From Chitinophaga sp. 180180018-3 (lineage in GTDB: Bacteria; Bacteroidota; Bacteroidia; Chitinophagales; Chitinophagaceae), in the NCBI RefSeq assembly GCF_037893185.1, contig NZ_CP140772.1, positions 7,060,001 through 7,124,000 on the forward strand: DNA of 64,000 nt, written 5' to 3'. The translations under genes and the position numbers were made by a program. The notes beneath the pieces are model-generated. The model made no database searches. It saw nothing but the letters and a program-made list of their open reading frames with translations, and was not told the origin of the DNA. Each line of letters starts with the position of its first letter. Position 1 is the stretch's first letter. Shown piece by piece: positions 44,548 to 51,937 of this stretch.

Positions 44548-44832
44548 AGTAGATAGGGGTGTTTCAACCGTTAATCATATCGAATGTTTAAAAAACATGC
44601 GTAATATTTAAGTCACTAAATTAGTTGAGTTTGAAAGACGAGCCAATACCCAAGATTGGGTATTTTTGAAAAAAAAGATAACTTTTAGCAGATTTTTAGC
44701 AAACAAAAATCCTCTCTTTTACCCTGATTACCAGGAAAATATAATTCAATGGCATAATGAGTTATCTAAAAAAATGAAGGTTAAAAACAGTGATCCTCAC
44801 CATCGGAGTATAATACTTTATAGTATTACAGT

Positions 44833-45543
44833 TTACTCAAAACCAAGTTTCCGGGCAATGGCCACCAGCTCGGAAGTATTGCGCACCTTGAGTTTCAGCC
44901 GGATATTTTTTCTATGTGTTTCCACCGTATGACGGCTCAGGCTCAGTGACTGAGCGATTTCCTTATTATTCAATCCTTTCACAGCCATTGCCAGCACGTC
45001 TTTCTCTCTGGCGGTGAGTTTATTCAGCAGGTTTTCATGCTGCCGGCGCATGATCTCATTCAACGCTTCTGAAAGTTGCACATTTGTATCCATCGCGTTG
45101 GTGAGATCCAGAAATGCGCAGATGATTTCCACTACACGTCCGTTCTTATCGTGCGTAAAAGGAACTTCCAGACCAAGCAGCCAGCGATACTCGAGCTCCC
45201 CTTTCTTCCTGATACGCGCCAGCCCGCCAAACTGTGCTTTGTTATTGATAAATGATTGTTGTGCTACAGCAGCCAGCTTGAAATCATCCGGATGCATAAT
45301 GTGCCTGAAGAATTCCATGCCCATACCAGTCATCTCTGTACGGGAAAAGCCTACTGTTTCAGCCAGCCGATCATTACACCAGGTGACAGATTTGTTATCG
45401 TTATCATAGCTATAGATCATAGCCGGAACATGATGTAGAATGCTCTCCAGCCAGTTGACATGATTTTTTAAATGCTCATTTTCCTTCTGTAAGGCATTGA
45501 GGGAAAATTGCAGCGCTGACCCTGCGTCCGAACCTGTCTGCAT
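44833..45543 (-). CDS. PAS-LuxR transcriptional regulator
   Basis: A 236-residue regulator. A short coiled-coil (NALQKENEHLKNHVNWLESIL) leads into a PAS domain (MIYSYDNDNKSVTWCNDRLAETVGFS, then HPDDFK), with a PAC-like segment (YRWLLGLEVPFTHDKNGRVVEI). The C-terminal LuxR helix-turn-helix is LTAREKDVLAMAVKGLNNKEIAQSLSLSRHTVETHRKNI. No kinase or receiver domain is present, so the PAS domain probably senses a ligand or redox cue directly. I chose the ATG giving MQTGSDAG; a longer frame adds 15 unconvincing residues. Confidence 0.85.
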   Translation of the reverse strand: MQTGSDAGSALQFSLNALQKENEHLKNHVNWLESILHHVPAMIYSYDNDNKSVTWCNDRLAETVGFSRTEMTGMGMEFFRHIMHPDDFKLAAVAQQSFINNKAQFGGLARIRKKGELEYRWLLGLEVPFTHDKNGRVVEIICAFLDLTNAMDTNVQLSEALNEIMRRQHENLLNKLTAREKDVLAMAVKGLNNKEIAQSLSLSRHTVETHRKNIRLKLKVRNTSELVAIARKLGFE

Positions 45544-45791
45544 ACTATACTTTTTAAACAAACAATAGGGAACAACTGAGCGGCACACATTTCATGTGTC
45601 CGATGTTACGTCCTGTTAAACCGAGTAATTGTAAATTTAGAATAATTTTCCATATGATCAAGCCCTTTCTGTTGCATAATTCAGGGGGCCTCAATCGTTA
45701 ACTGTCAGTATTCGCAGCCTTTTGCGATATTCCCTGTGTTATTATCCTGCTAACCGGAGAATTAAATGGCTAAATTTTAACGGATTGGCAG

Positions 45792-45799
45792 TAAATTTG
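45792..45799 (+). promoter_or_regulatory. Promoter -7 element of the superoxide dismutase gene
   Basis: TAAATTTG matches TAnnTTTG, 47 bp upstream of the start. No clear -33 element at the right distance. Confidence 0.5.
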
Positions 45800-45845
45800 G
45801 CGACTGTCAAGAAATCTTATTTTAAAACCCATAAAAAACTGAGTT

Positions 45846-46451
45846 ATGGCATTTACACTTCCGGGCTTACCTTACGCAACAGATGCGTTAGAGCCGAATT
45901 TCGATAAACTGACTATGGAAATTCACCATGGTAAGCACCACCAGGCTTATGTTGACAACCTGAACAAAGCGATAGCAGGTACTGAAAATGAGAACAAGTC
46001 ACTGGAAGAGCTGGTTGCCAATGCTGGCAAAATCAGCCCTGCAGTAAGGAACAATGGTGGTGGTCACTGGAATCACAGTTTCTTCTGGACAAGCCTGGCA
46101 CCTAATGCCGGCGGCACACCTTCCGGTAAACTGGCAGAAGCCATTAACAGCGCATTTGGTTCTTTTGAGGCATTCCAGGAGAAATTCAATACAGCAGGTG
46201 CTACCCGTTTCGGTTCCGGCTGGGCATGGCTGATCGTAAAAGACGGTAAACTGGAAGTTACTTCTACTCCTAATCAGGATAATCCGTTGATGGATGTAGC
46301 TGAAGTGAAAGGTACACCTGTCCTGGGCGTTGACGTTTGGGAACATGCTTATTACCTGAAATATCAGAACCGTCGTCCTGAATATCTGAAGGCATTCTGG
46401 AACGTTATCGACTGGAAAGCTGTTGAAAAGCGCTACGAAGCGGCGAAGTAA
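45846..46451 (+). CDS. sodA: Iron/manganese superoxide dismutase
   Basis: A 201-residue Fe/Mn superoxide dismutase. Metal ligands are in [24 protein letters not shown] and [21 protein letters not shown]. The outer-sphere residue region [11 protein letters not shown] has Gln, which is usual for Mn-type enzymes, but metal preference cannot be fixed from sequence. There is no signal peptide, so it is cytoplasmic. A strong palindromic terminator follows the stop by 10 bp. Confidence 0.95.
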   Translation: MAFTLPGLPYATDALEPNFDKLTMEIHHGKHHQAYVDNLNKAIAGTENENKSLEELVANAGKISPAVRNNGGGHWNHSFFWTSLAPNAGGTPSGKLAEAINSAFGSFEAFQEKFNTAGATRFGSGWAWLIVKDGKLEVTSTPNQDNPLMDVAEVKGTPVLGVDVWEHAYYLKYQNRRPEYLKAFWNVIDWKAVEKRYEAAK

Positions 46452-46461
46452 GCTATTAGCC

Positions 46462-46518
46462 TTTGATAAAAATGCAGCGGAGATCACACTATGTGATCTC
46501 CGCTGCATTTTTATCAAA
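46462..46518. terminator. Bidirectional terminator with 27-bp perfect arms
   Basis: Perfect 27-bp arms (46462-46488 and 46492-46518) around the loop CTA, containing the core ATGCAGCGGAGATCACA. It lies between the convergent superoxide dismutase and oxidoreductase genes and can stop both. Confidence 0.88.
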
Positions 46519-46527
46519 AGCTAAAGA

Positions 46528-47913
46528 CTAAGCCAATTTGAGATTCTTCGGATCCCAATGTATGATCTTATTATTGAAATAGCTCTCGTTACAGAGCAAT
46601 GCCGGAGCTGCTGCCCGGAAACCGAATGTAGGATCTTCTGCAACTTTTCCACCGGTACGCATAGCATTGAACAGGTTGTAGAAGTGGTCGAAGTGAGCAC
46701 CTTTATAGCCTTTCTCTGCCTCATATATGGTGGTATCCGGAGGCAGCATTTCTGCCCGATGGTAAGCATATGTTTTCCCGTTGTTGGCAGCAGCAGCGTT
46801 GGCGGCAGCCAGCGGGTCATTTTCATCCACCACGTTTTTGTTACGGTAAAGTGTTACCTTATCCCACTCAACAGTCATAGAGCCTTCGCTTCCAACCATA
46901 CGCAGGTAATTGGTTCCACCGGTACCATCTACAAAGTTTACGCGGAGTGAGAGGTTAAAAGCAGGGTGTATTTCTGTTTCAGGATAATCAAACATACCCA
47001 GCATGATATCAGGTACTTCCCTTCCATCTTTCCAGTAGCGCAAACCACCAGTGGCCATTACTTTATTAGGGCCCAGGGAACCTGTTACCAGGTGCAGGCT
47101 GGAGAAGAGGTGTACAAAGAGATCTCCGGAAACACCGGTTCCGTAATCCCTGTAGTTACGCCAGCGGAAAAAGCGTAAAGGGTCGAAGCTTCTCTTGGGA
47201 GCATTTTTCAGGTATGCTTCCCAATCTACCGTTTTAGTTGAGGCATCAGCCGGAATTGGATACTGCCAGGCTCCTGTAGGCGACATACGTGCCCAGAATC
47301 CTTCTGCATAGTTCAATTTACCAATGGCGCCATCTTTCAGCAGCTGGCAGGCTTTTTCGTTACCCAGGGAGCTCATACCCTGACTGCCCACCTGGTATAC
47401 CACTTTTCCGTTACGTTGCTGCGCTTCCACTACAGCCGGAGCCTCGGTGATATCGTGCACCATCGGCTTTTCGCAGTATACCGATTTGCCCTTATTCATC
47501 GCTGCTACGGAAATATCTTTATGCCAGAAGTCAGGCACGGCAATAATTACCGCATCAATGTCTTTTCTTTCCAGGATTTCCTGATAACTGCGGGTAGTGT
47601 AAATATCATTACCCCATTTCTTTTTGGCATCCGCGAGGCGTCCGTCGTATAAGTCGCAGGCAGCCACCAGCTTAACACCAGGCACCGTAATCGCCGTATT
47701 GGCATCAGCAGTACCCATACCACCAGCACCAATCAATGCTACCTGTATCTGGTCATTGGCACTGTATTTCTCATTCAGGCGGGAAAGTGATTGAATATTT
47801 CTTTTCTTATCGGCAGCAGTCAGAATGCTTGGCAGCAACGATGCGCCTACTACCCCTTTGGCAACTTTATTGATAAAGCCCCGGCGGGATCCGTCATTGG
47901 AATTTACTGGCAT
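46528..47913 (-). CDS. Secreted Gfo/Idh/MocA-family oxidoreductase
   Basis: A 461-residue NAD(P)-dependent sugar oxidoreductase-like protein with a twin-arginine-type N-terminus (SRRGFINKVAKGVVGASLLPSIL). The dinucleotide motif is VALIGAGGMGTADANTA near residue 56. The conserved EKP is in VYCEKPMVHDI, and the C-terminal domain has GVSGDLFVHLFSSLHLVTG. TAT-exported members of this family are common in Bacteroidota, often with a tightly bound cofactor; the substrate is unknown. Confidence 0.87.
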   Translation of the reverse strand: MPVNSNDGSRRGFINKVAKGVVGASLLPSILTAADKKRNIQSLSRLNEKYSANDQIQVALIGAGGMGTADANTAITVPGVKLVAACDLYDGRLADAKKKWGNDIYTTRSYQEILERKDIDAVIIAVPDFWHKDISVAAMNKGKSVYCEKPMVHDITEAPAVVEAQQRNGKVVYQVGSQGMSSLGNEKACQLLKDGAIGKLNYAEGFWARMSPTGAWQYPIPADASTKTVDWEAYLKNAPKRSFDPLRFFRWRNYRDYGTGVSGDLFVHLFSSLHLVTGSLGPNKVMATGGLRYWKDGREVPDIMLGMFDYPETEIHPAFNLSLRVNFVDGTGGTNYLRMVGSEGSMTVEWDKVTLYRNKNVVDENDPLAAANAAAANNGKTYAYHRAEMLPPDTTIYEAEKGYKGAHFDHFYNLFNAMRTGGKVAEDPTFGFRAAAPALLCNESYFNNKIIHWDPKNLKLA

Positions 47914-47979
47914 GATTAACCTCTTTAGGTTGAAAAAATGATAACAGAGGCTCTCAAAATAAAAACAATAAACGAGAAA

Positions 47980-48098
47980 AAAGAATTAAGAATATAGAAT
48001 GAAGAATTAAGAAACGGAGCGGAGATCTCAGAGGATAAAATACTCGCTGAGATCTCCGCTCCGTTTCTTAATTCTTCATTCTATATTCTTAATTCTTT
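47980..48098. repeat. 52-bp perfect inverted repeat
   Basis: Arms 47980-48031 and 48047-48098 are exactly complementary over 52 bp around a 15-nt loop. The outer half is built of AAGAATTAAGAA units; the inner half is ACGGAGCGGAGATCTCAG. The right arm overlaps the last codons and TAA stop of the S41 protease (stop at 48089-48091). It can act as a terminator for that gene. Its length far exceeds an ordinary terminator. Confidence 0.92.
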
Positions 48099-49759
48099 GT
48101 AAGCAACTGTTTGTACTTAACCGGACTATGCAGCAGATTCGCAGCAGTATTGATATCATTGTCCCATTCAAGGGATCTTGTGATACGGCCTTTTTGCAGA
48201 TAATAACGATTAACAATCTCTTCTTCCAACAGGCGTTTTATCTCTGTTTTATTCTTCAGCAGATCCTGCTTTTTGTCGTGTTTCATTTTAGTTTCCAGCT
48301 GCTCCAGCTCTGCGGCTACCGCATCATAGTATTTTTCTTTCTTAGCAGTGGTCTTGAAGGATTCCAGGGCTTCTTCACTACGGGTTTTATAGCTGTAGTC
48401 TTTATTTTCAAGGTATCGTTCGAAATCTTCGAAATCCGCATCAGACAAAGAGAAACCAGCTGCATTTCCAATATGAGGATGGCTGTAATAGTAGGTAGTG
48501 GCGTAGTCGAAAATAAATTGTTTCCTGAGCAGCGTAAGTGCTACCTGACTGATATAGGTAGGGTCCACTTTTGCATCGGGCTCTATTCCGCCACCATCTT
48601 TTACAGAACGGCCATCAGCAGTAGTGAAGGATTTGCGGAGAGAATCAGGCACGTATTCCACGCTGCCATCATCGTTGCGGTGGGAGTAGTCGATTGCCTG
48701 TATACAACGGCCGCTGGGCGTATAGTATTTGGCAGTGGTTACCTTCAGTTTCGTATTATAAGGCAGCTGACGGGTAGTTTGTACCAGCCCTTTACCATAG
48801 GAACGCTGGCCTATAACCAGTCCTCTGTCGAGATCCTGTATGCTGCCGGCCACAATTTCTGATGCAGATGCAGAAGAGTGATTGGTGAGCACAGCCAGGG
48901 GCAGGTGTGTATCTACCGGTTGATCTGTAGTTTCATAATTACGATCCCAGTTCTTTACTTTCCCTCTGGTACTGACAATGAGTTTGTTCTTGTCTACGAA
49001 AATATTCGCCACTACCACCGCCTCATCCAGCAGGCCCCCCGGGTTACCGCGCAGATCAAGAATGAGGCCTTTCATGGCGGGGTTCGACTGCTTCAGCTGT
49101 TCAAATGCTTTGCGCACCATACTGCCGCTGTTCTCTGTGAATTGGGTCATCCGGATATATCCGATATCATTCTTCACTATACCGGCGTAACTAACTGCTT
49201 TTACGTTAATTTCTTCACGGACGATCTTCTTCGGGGTTTCCACACCACTGACCGGGTTGCGGAATACCATGTTGATAGGCGTGCCGGCTGCGCCCTTCAG
49301 CAGCTTACTTACATCATCCTGGGGCATATTCTTAATGGATTTCCCGTCCATACTCACAATGATATCACCAGGCTTCACACCTGCCTTATCCATCGGACTG
49401 CCTTCGTATACATCGGTGATAGCGGTCCAGTCGCCATTGGTATTGATAGAGGCTCCTACCCCGCCATATTTCCCGGTGGCCATGAATTTCAGGTCGTCCA
49501 GATTTTCCTCGGAAACAAAATCGGTGAATGGATCCGTTTCCTCCAGCATTGCCTCAATGCCTTTATGCATCACTTTTTCGGGCGACAGATCATCCACGTA
49601 ATACGTATTCAGTTCGCGGTAAAAGGCGGCAAATATATCCAGGTTTTTAGCGATCTGAAAGTAACGGTCATTTTCGTTAAAAGCGAAAATCCCGGTGGCT
49701 ATAAGGAGCAACAGCATAGCTGCTGTCAATTTTCTTCTCTTACTAAAAAAAGCACGCAT
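48089..49759 (-). CDS. S41-family carboxy-terminal processing peptidase
   Basis: A 556-residue periplasmic protease. The N-terminus has a membrane/signal segment (KLTAAMLLLLIATGIFAF). A PDZ domain at about residues 85-165 (GGVGASINTNGDWTAITDVYEGSPMDKAGVKPGD) is followed by the S41 core: LILDLRGNPGGLLDEAVVVANIF, the catalytic Ser in TNHSSASASEIVAG near residue 290, and the catalytic Lys in GQRSYGKGLVQ near 320. The last 150 residues are helical and charged. The last codons lie within a long palindrome. It follows yidD by 42 bp on the same strand. Confidence 0.93.
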   Translation of the reverse strand: MRAFFSKRRKLTAAMLLLLIATGIFAFNENDRYFQIAKNLDIFAAFYRELNTYYVDDLSPEKVMHKGIEAMLEETDPFTDFVSEENLDDLKFMATGKYGGVGASINTNGDWTAITDVYEGSPMDKAGVKPGDIIVSMDGKSIKNMPQDDVSKLLKGAAGTPINMVFRNPVSGVETPKKIVREEINVKAVSYAGIVKNDIGYIRMTQFTENSGSMVRKAFEQLKQSNPAMKGLILDLRGNPGGLLDEAVVVANIFVDKNKLIVSTRGKVKNWDRNYETTDQPVDTHLPLAVLTNHSSASASEIVAGSIQDLDRGLVIGQRSYGKGLVQTTRQLPYNTKLKVTTAKYYTPSGRCIQAIDYSHRNDDGSVEYVPDSLRKSFTTADGRSVKDGGGIEPDAKVDPTYISQVALTLLRKQFIFDYATTYYYSHPHIGNAAGFSLSDADFEDFERYLENKDYSYKTRSEEALESFKTTAKKEKYYDAVAAELEQLETKMKHDKKQDLLKNKTEIKRLLEEEIVNRYYLQKGRITRSLEWDNDINTAANLLHSPVKYKQLLTKN

Positions 49760-49801
49760 GCAAACGAGTGTGTAAAGTGAATAATTAAAGCTGGCGATGG
49801 C

Positions 49802-50020
49802 TCAGGGAACCGGGTCGTATCCGTGCCCTCCCCAGGGATGGCACGATAAAATACGTTTTATGGTAAGATACCCTCCCTTGAAAGGGCCATATTTTTTGAA
49901 TGCTTCCAGCCCATATTGGGAACAGGTGGGCGTATACCGGCATTTACTACCCAACAGGGGCGAAATGAACCATTGATAGATTTTTATCAGGAAAATAAAA
50001 GGATAACTCAGCCAACGCAT
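49802..50020 (-). CDS. yidD: YidD membrane protein insertion efficiency factor
   Basis: A 72-residue protein of the YidD family, with an amphipathic N-terminus ([36 protein letters not shown]) containing the conserved cysteines, and a C-terminal [17 protein letters not shown]. It helps YidC insert membrane proteins. It follows rnpA by 30 bp in the usual rpmH-rnpA-yidD order. Confidence 0.95.
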   Translation of the reverse strand: MRWLSYPFIFLIKIYQWFISPLLGSKCRYTPTCSQYGLEAFKKYGPFKGGYLTIKRILSCHPWGGHGYDPVP

Positions 50021-50050
50021 AAAACACCTCCAGCTTTTAGCCGCCGGCAG

Positions 50051-50440
50051 CTAGCCGGCAGTCGTCAGTAGCTTCTTTAAAATTACCGAAATTTTGCCTT
50101 GCAGGGTAGAAAAATCGGGGATTTTTTTGTCGGTATAGATGAGAAAAACCGCCAGCTGTCGCGACTGGATTTTCAGGTGATCATAGAGTTCCTGCTTTTG
50201 CAGGCGCCAGGCTTCGCGTCCCAGGCGTTTGATGCGGTTACGGTCTACTGCGCGGGGGAAACGGCGGGTAGCGACGCTAAAACCCACCTGTACCGGGGAA
50301 TTGCCCTGTTCTTTCAGAGGCATATATATCACCCGGTATGGAAAAACAGAAAACGCTTTTCCTTCACGAAAAAGCGTTTCAATAAGTTTTCTGCTTTTTA
50401 ACCTTTCTTCCTTTCTAAAAGAATAAGTTTTTATGGCAAT
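50051..50440 (-). CDS. rnpA: Ribonuclease P protein component with a non-standard start codon
   Basis: The RNase P protein that matures tRNA 5' ends with the P RNA. The full frame encodes 129 residues: an N-terminal AIKTYSFRKEERLKSRKLIE, then LFREGKAFSVFPYRVIYMPL, and the RNR-type signature RRFPRAVDRNRIKRLGREAW. The first ATG in frame (50332) would cut away the conserved first 36 residues. Between the in-frame TAG upstream and that ATG the only standard alternative is GTG at 50341. Translation most likely starts at ATT (50440) or ATA (50434), 18-24 bp after the rpmH stop. An assembly error that replaced an ATG is the alternative. Confidence 0.85.
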   Translation of the reverse strand: MAIKTYSFRKEERLKSRKLIETLFREGKAFSVFPYRVIYMPLKEQGNSPVQVGFSVATRRFPRAVDRNRIKRLGREAWRLQKQELYDHLKIQSRQLAVFLIYTDKKIPDFSTLQGKISVILKKLLTTAG

Positions 50441-50458
50441 AGTATTTAGCTACTATAA

Positions 50459-50614
50459 TTATTTCAGCTTACGCTCGTCAGATACAGTCAGCTTCTTACG
50501 ACCTTTAGCCCTGCGGGAAGCCAATACTTTACGGCCATTGGCAGTTTCCATTCTCTTTCTGAAGCCGTGAACGCTCTTTCTGCGTCTGTTATGCGGTTGA
50601 AAAGTACGTTTCAT
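50459..50614 (-). CDS. rpmH: 50S ribosomal protein L34
   Basis: A 51-residue ribosomal protein, too short for many gene finders. It has the invariant [20 protein letters not shown] and [20 protein letters not shown] segments, here with a short [11 protein letters not shown] tail. It heads the rpmH-rnpA-yidD row on the minus strand, 18 bp before the rnpA start. A TAnnTTTG match (TACCTTTG, minus strand) lies upstream at 50682-50689. Confidence 0.97.
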   Translation of the reverse strand: MKRTFQPHNRRRKSVHGFRKRMETANGRKVLASRRAKGRKKLTVSDERKLK

Positions 50615-50681
50615 TTCTTTTTTTGTTTTTACCTGTACTACTAAAACTCCCGGATTAAAGGATAATTTTTAAAACGGAAGG

Positions 50682-50689
50682 CAAAGGTA
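50682..50689 (-). promoter_or_regulatory. Promoter -7 element of rpmH
   Basis: TACCTTTG on the minus strand matches TAnnTTTG, about 68 bp upstream of the L34 start, within an AT-rich tract. The -33 element is weak. Confidence 0.55.
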
Positions 50690-50736
50690 GCAGAAAATTT
50701 TTGAAAAGTAAAATTAAAATCCAAATATCCTGAAAT

Positions 50737-50776
50737 ATAAAGGTGGAATGCAATTCCCATCGCATTCCACCTTTAT
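50737..50776 (-). terminator. Terminator after the second OmpH gene
   Basis: Perfect 15-bp arms ATAAAGGTGGAATGC/GCATTCCACCTTTAT around a 10-nt loop, 16 bp after the stop. A clear end to the envelope row. Confidence 0.85.
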
Positions 50777-50792
50777 GTATTAATAAAATAAA

Positions 50793-51302
50793 TTATTTAA
50801 TACCGAGTTTAGCCTTTACTGCCGGTAAGATATCGTCAGAAGCCGGAGAAACGAGCAGCAGGTTGCTGGAGTTATCGATTACATAGCCATAACCTTTTTC
50901 TTTTGCTACATCTTCGATAGCTTTACGAGCCTTATCATAGATAGGTTTCAGCAGTTCTGCCTGTTTGCCCTGCACTTTCTGTTCAGCAGCATCACGGTAG
51001 TCCTGGATACGTTTCTGGAGATCCTGAATTTCGCGACCTTTAATTTCTTTCATATTGTCGGTCATAGTGGCAGCTTTGCTGTCGAAATCCTTCATTTTTG
51101 TAGTGTACTCATCCACCATAGCTTTGCCTTCACCTTCCAGACTCTGAGCAAATGTCTGCAGATCTGTTTCGGCTTTCTTTGCCTCTGGCATTGCAGCTAT
51201 CAGCGCCTGTGCATTGATATGCGCTACTTTGGACTGCGCCATTGATTGCATGCTGAACAAACCGGTAACCGCCACAAAAGCAATAATTACGTACTTCTTC
51301 AT
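50793..51302 (-). CDS. OmpH/Skp-family periplasmic chaperone (second copy)
   Basis: A 169-residue protein with a signal peptide (MKKYVIIAFVAVTGLFSMQSMAQ) and an OmpH/Skp fold: a beta core start (VAHINAQALIAAMPEAKK), two long charged helices forming tentacle-like coiled coils, and a C-terminal return (IEDVAKEKGYGYVIDNSSNLLLV). It would hold unfolded outer-membrane proteins for BamA. It follows the first copy by 53 bp. Confidence 0.9.
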   Translation of the reverse strand: MKKYVIIAFVAVTGLFSMQSMAQSKVAHINAQALIAAMPEAKKAETDLQTFAQSLEGEGKAMVDEYTTKMKDFDSKAATMTDNMKEIKGREIQDLQKRIQDYRDAAEQKVQGKQAELLKPIYDKARKAIEDVAKEKGYGYVIDNSSNLLLVSPASDDILPAVKAKLGIK

Positions 51303-51355
51303 GATGTTGTCTGTGTTTAAAAAAATTTAAATATCAGTTAAAAAATAGGTACAAG

Positions 51356-51871
51356 TTACTTTTTCACTCCGAGAGATTTCAGTATTTCTTCGCTTTTATC
51401 CAGTTTAGGATCAGAGAAAATTACAGTGGCTCCACCAGCCTTATCCAGTACAAAATCATACATTCTGCTTGCAGAAAGCTTCTGCACTGCATTATAGATC
51501 CTGTCCTGAATTGGTTTTACCAGCTCTTCTCTCTTTTTGAAAAGATCGCCTTCATACCCGAAACGTTTCTTTTGCAAATCCTTTGCCTCTTTTTCCTTTA
51601 CCACGATTTCGTCTTCCCGTTTGCGTTTCAGTTCCTCTGTAAGCATTACCTGTTCGGCCTGGTAAGACTTATACATTTTATCCACTTCCTGAAATTTTGC
51701 ATCAATTTCCTTTTGCCACTGCTCTGCAACGGCATCCAGCTTCTTCTGAGAGTCTTTATACTCAGGAATGCTTTCCAGGATATATTTTGTATCTATCACA
51801 CAATAACGCTGGGCACTTGCTGTGAAGGCCATTCCCAGCACCACTGCGGCCGTAATAAATATCTTTTTCAT
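51356..51871 (-). CDS. OmpH/Skp-family periplasmic chaperone (first copy)
   Basis: A 171-residue protein with a signal peptide (MKKIFITAAVVLGMAFTASAQ) and the Skp pattern: RYCVIDTKYILESIPEYKD, a helical hairpin rich in Glu/Lys, and VQKLSASRMYDFVLDKAGGATVIFSD. It sits between bamA and the second copy, the standard Bacteroidota order. The two copies differ substantially, so the duplication is old. Confidence 0.9.
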   Translation of the reverse strand: MKKIFITAAVVLGMAFTASAQRYCVIDTKYILESIPEYKDSQKKLDAVAEQWQKEIDAKFQEVDKMYKSYQAEQVMLTEELKRKREDEIVVKEKEAKDLQKKRFGYEGDLFKKREELVKPIQDRIYNAVQKLSASRMYDFVLDKAGGATVIFSDPKLDKSEEILKSLGVKK

Positions 51872-51937
51872 GCTACAATAGATTTTTTTGCAAAACTGAA
51901 CGACAGTTAAACTTGCAATATATAATTTATTTTCACA

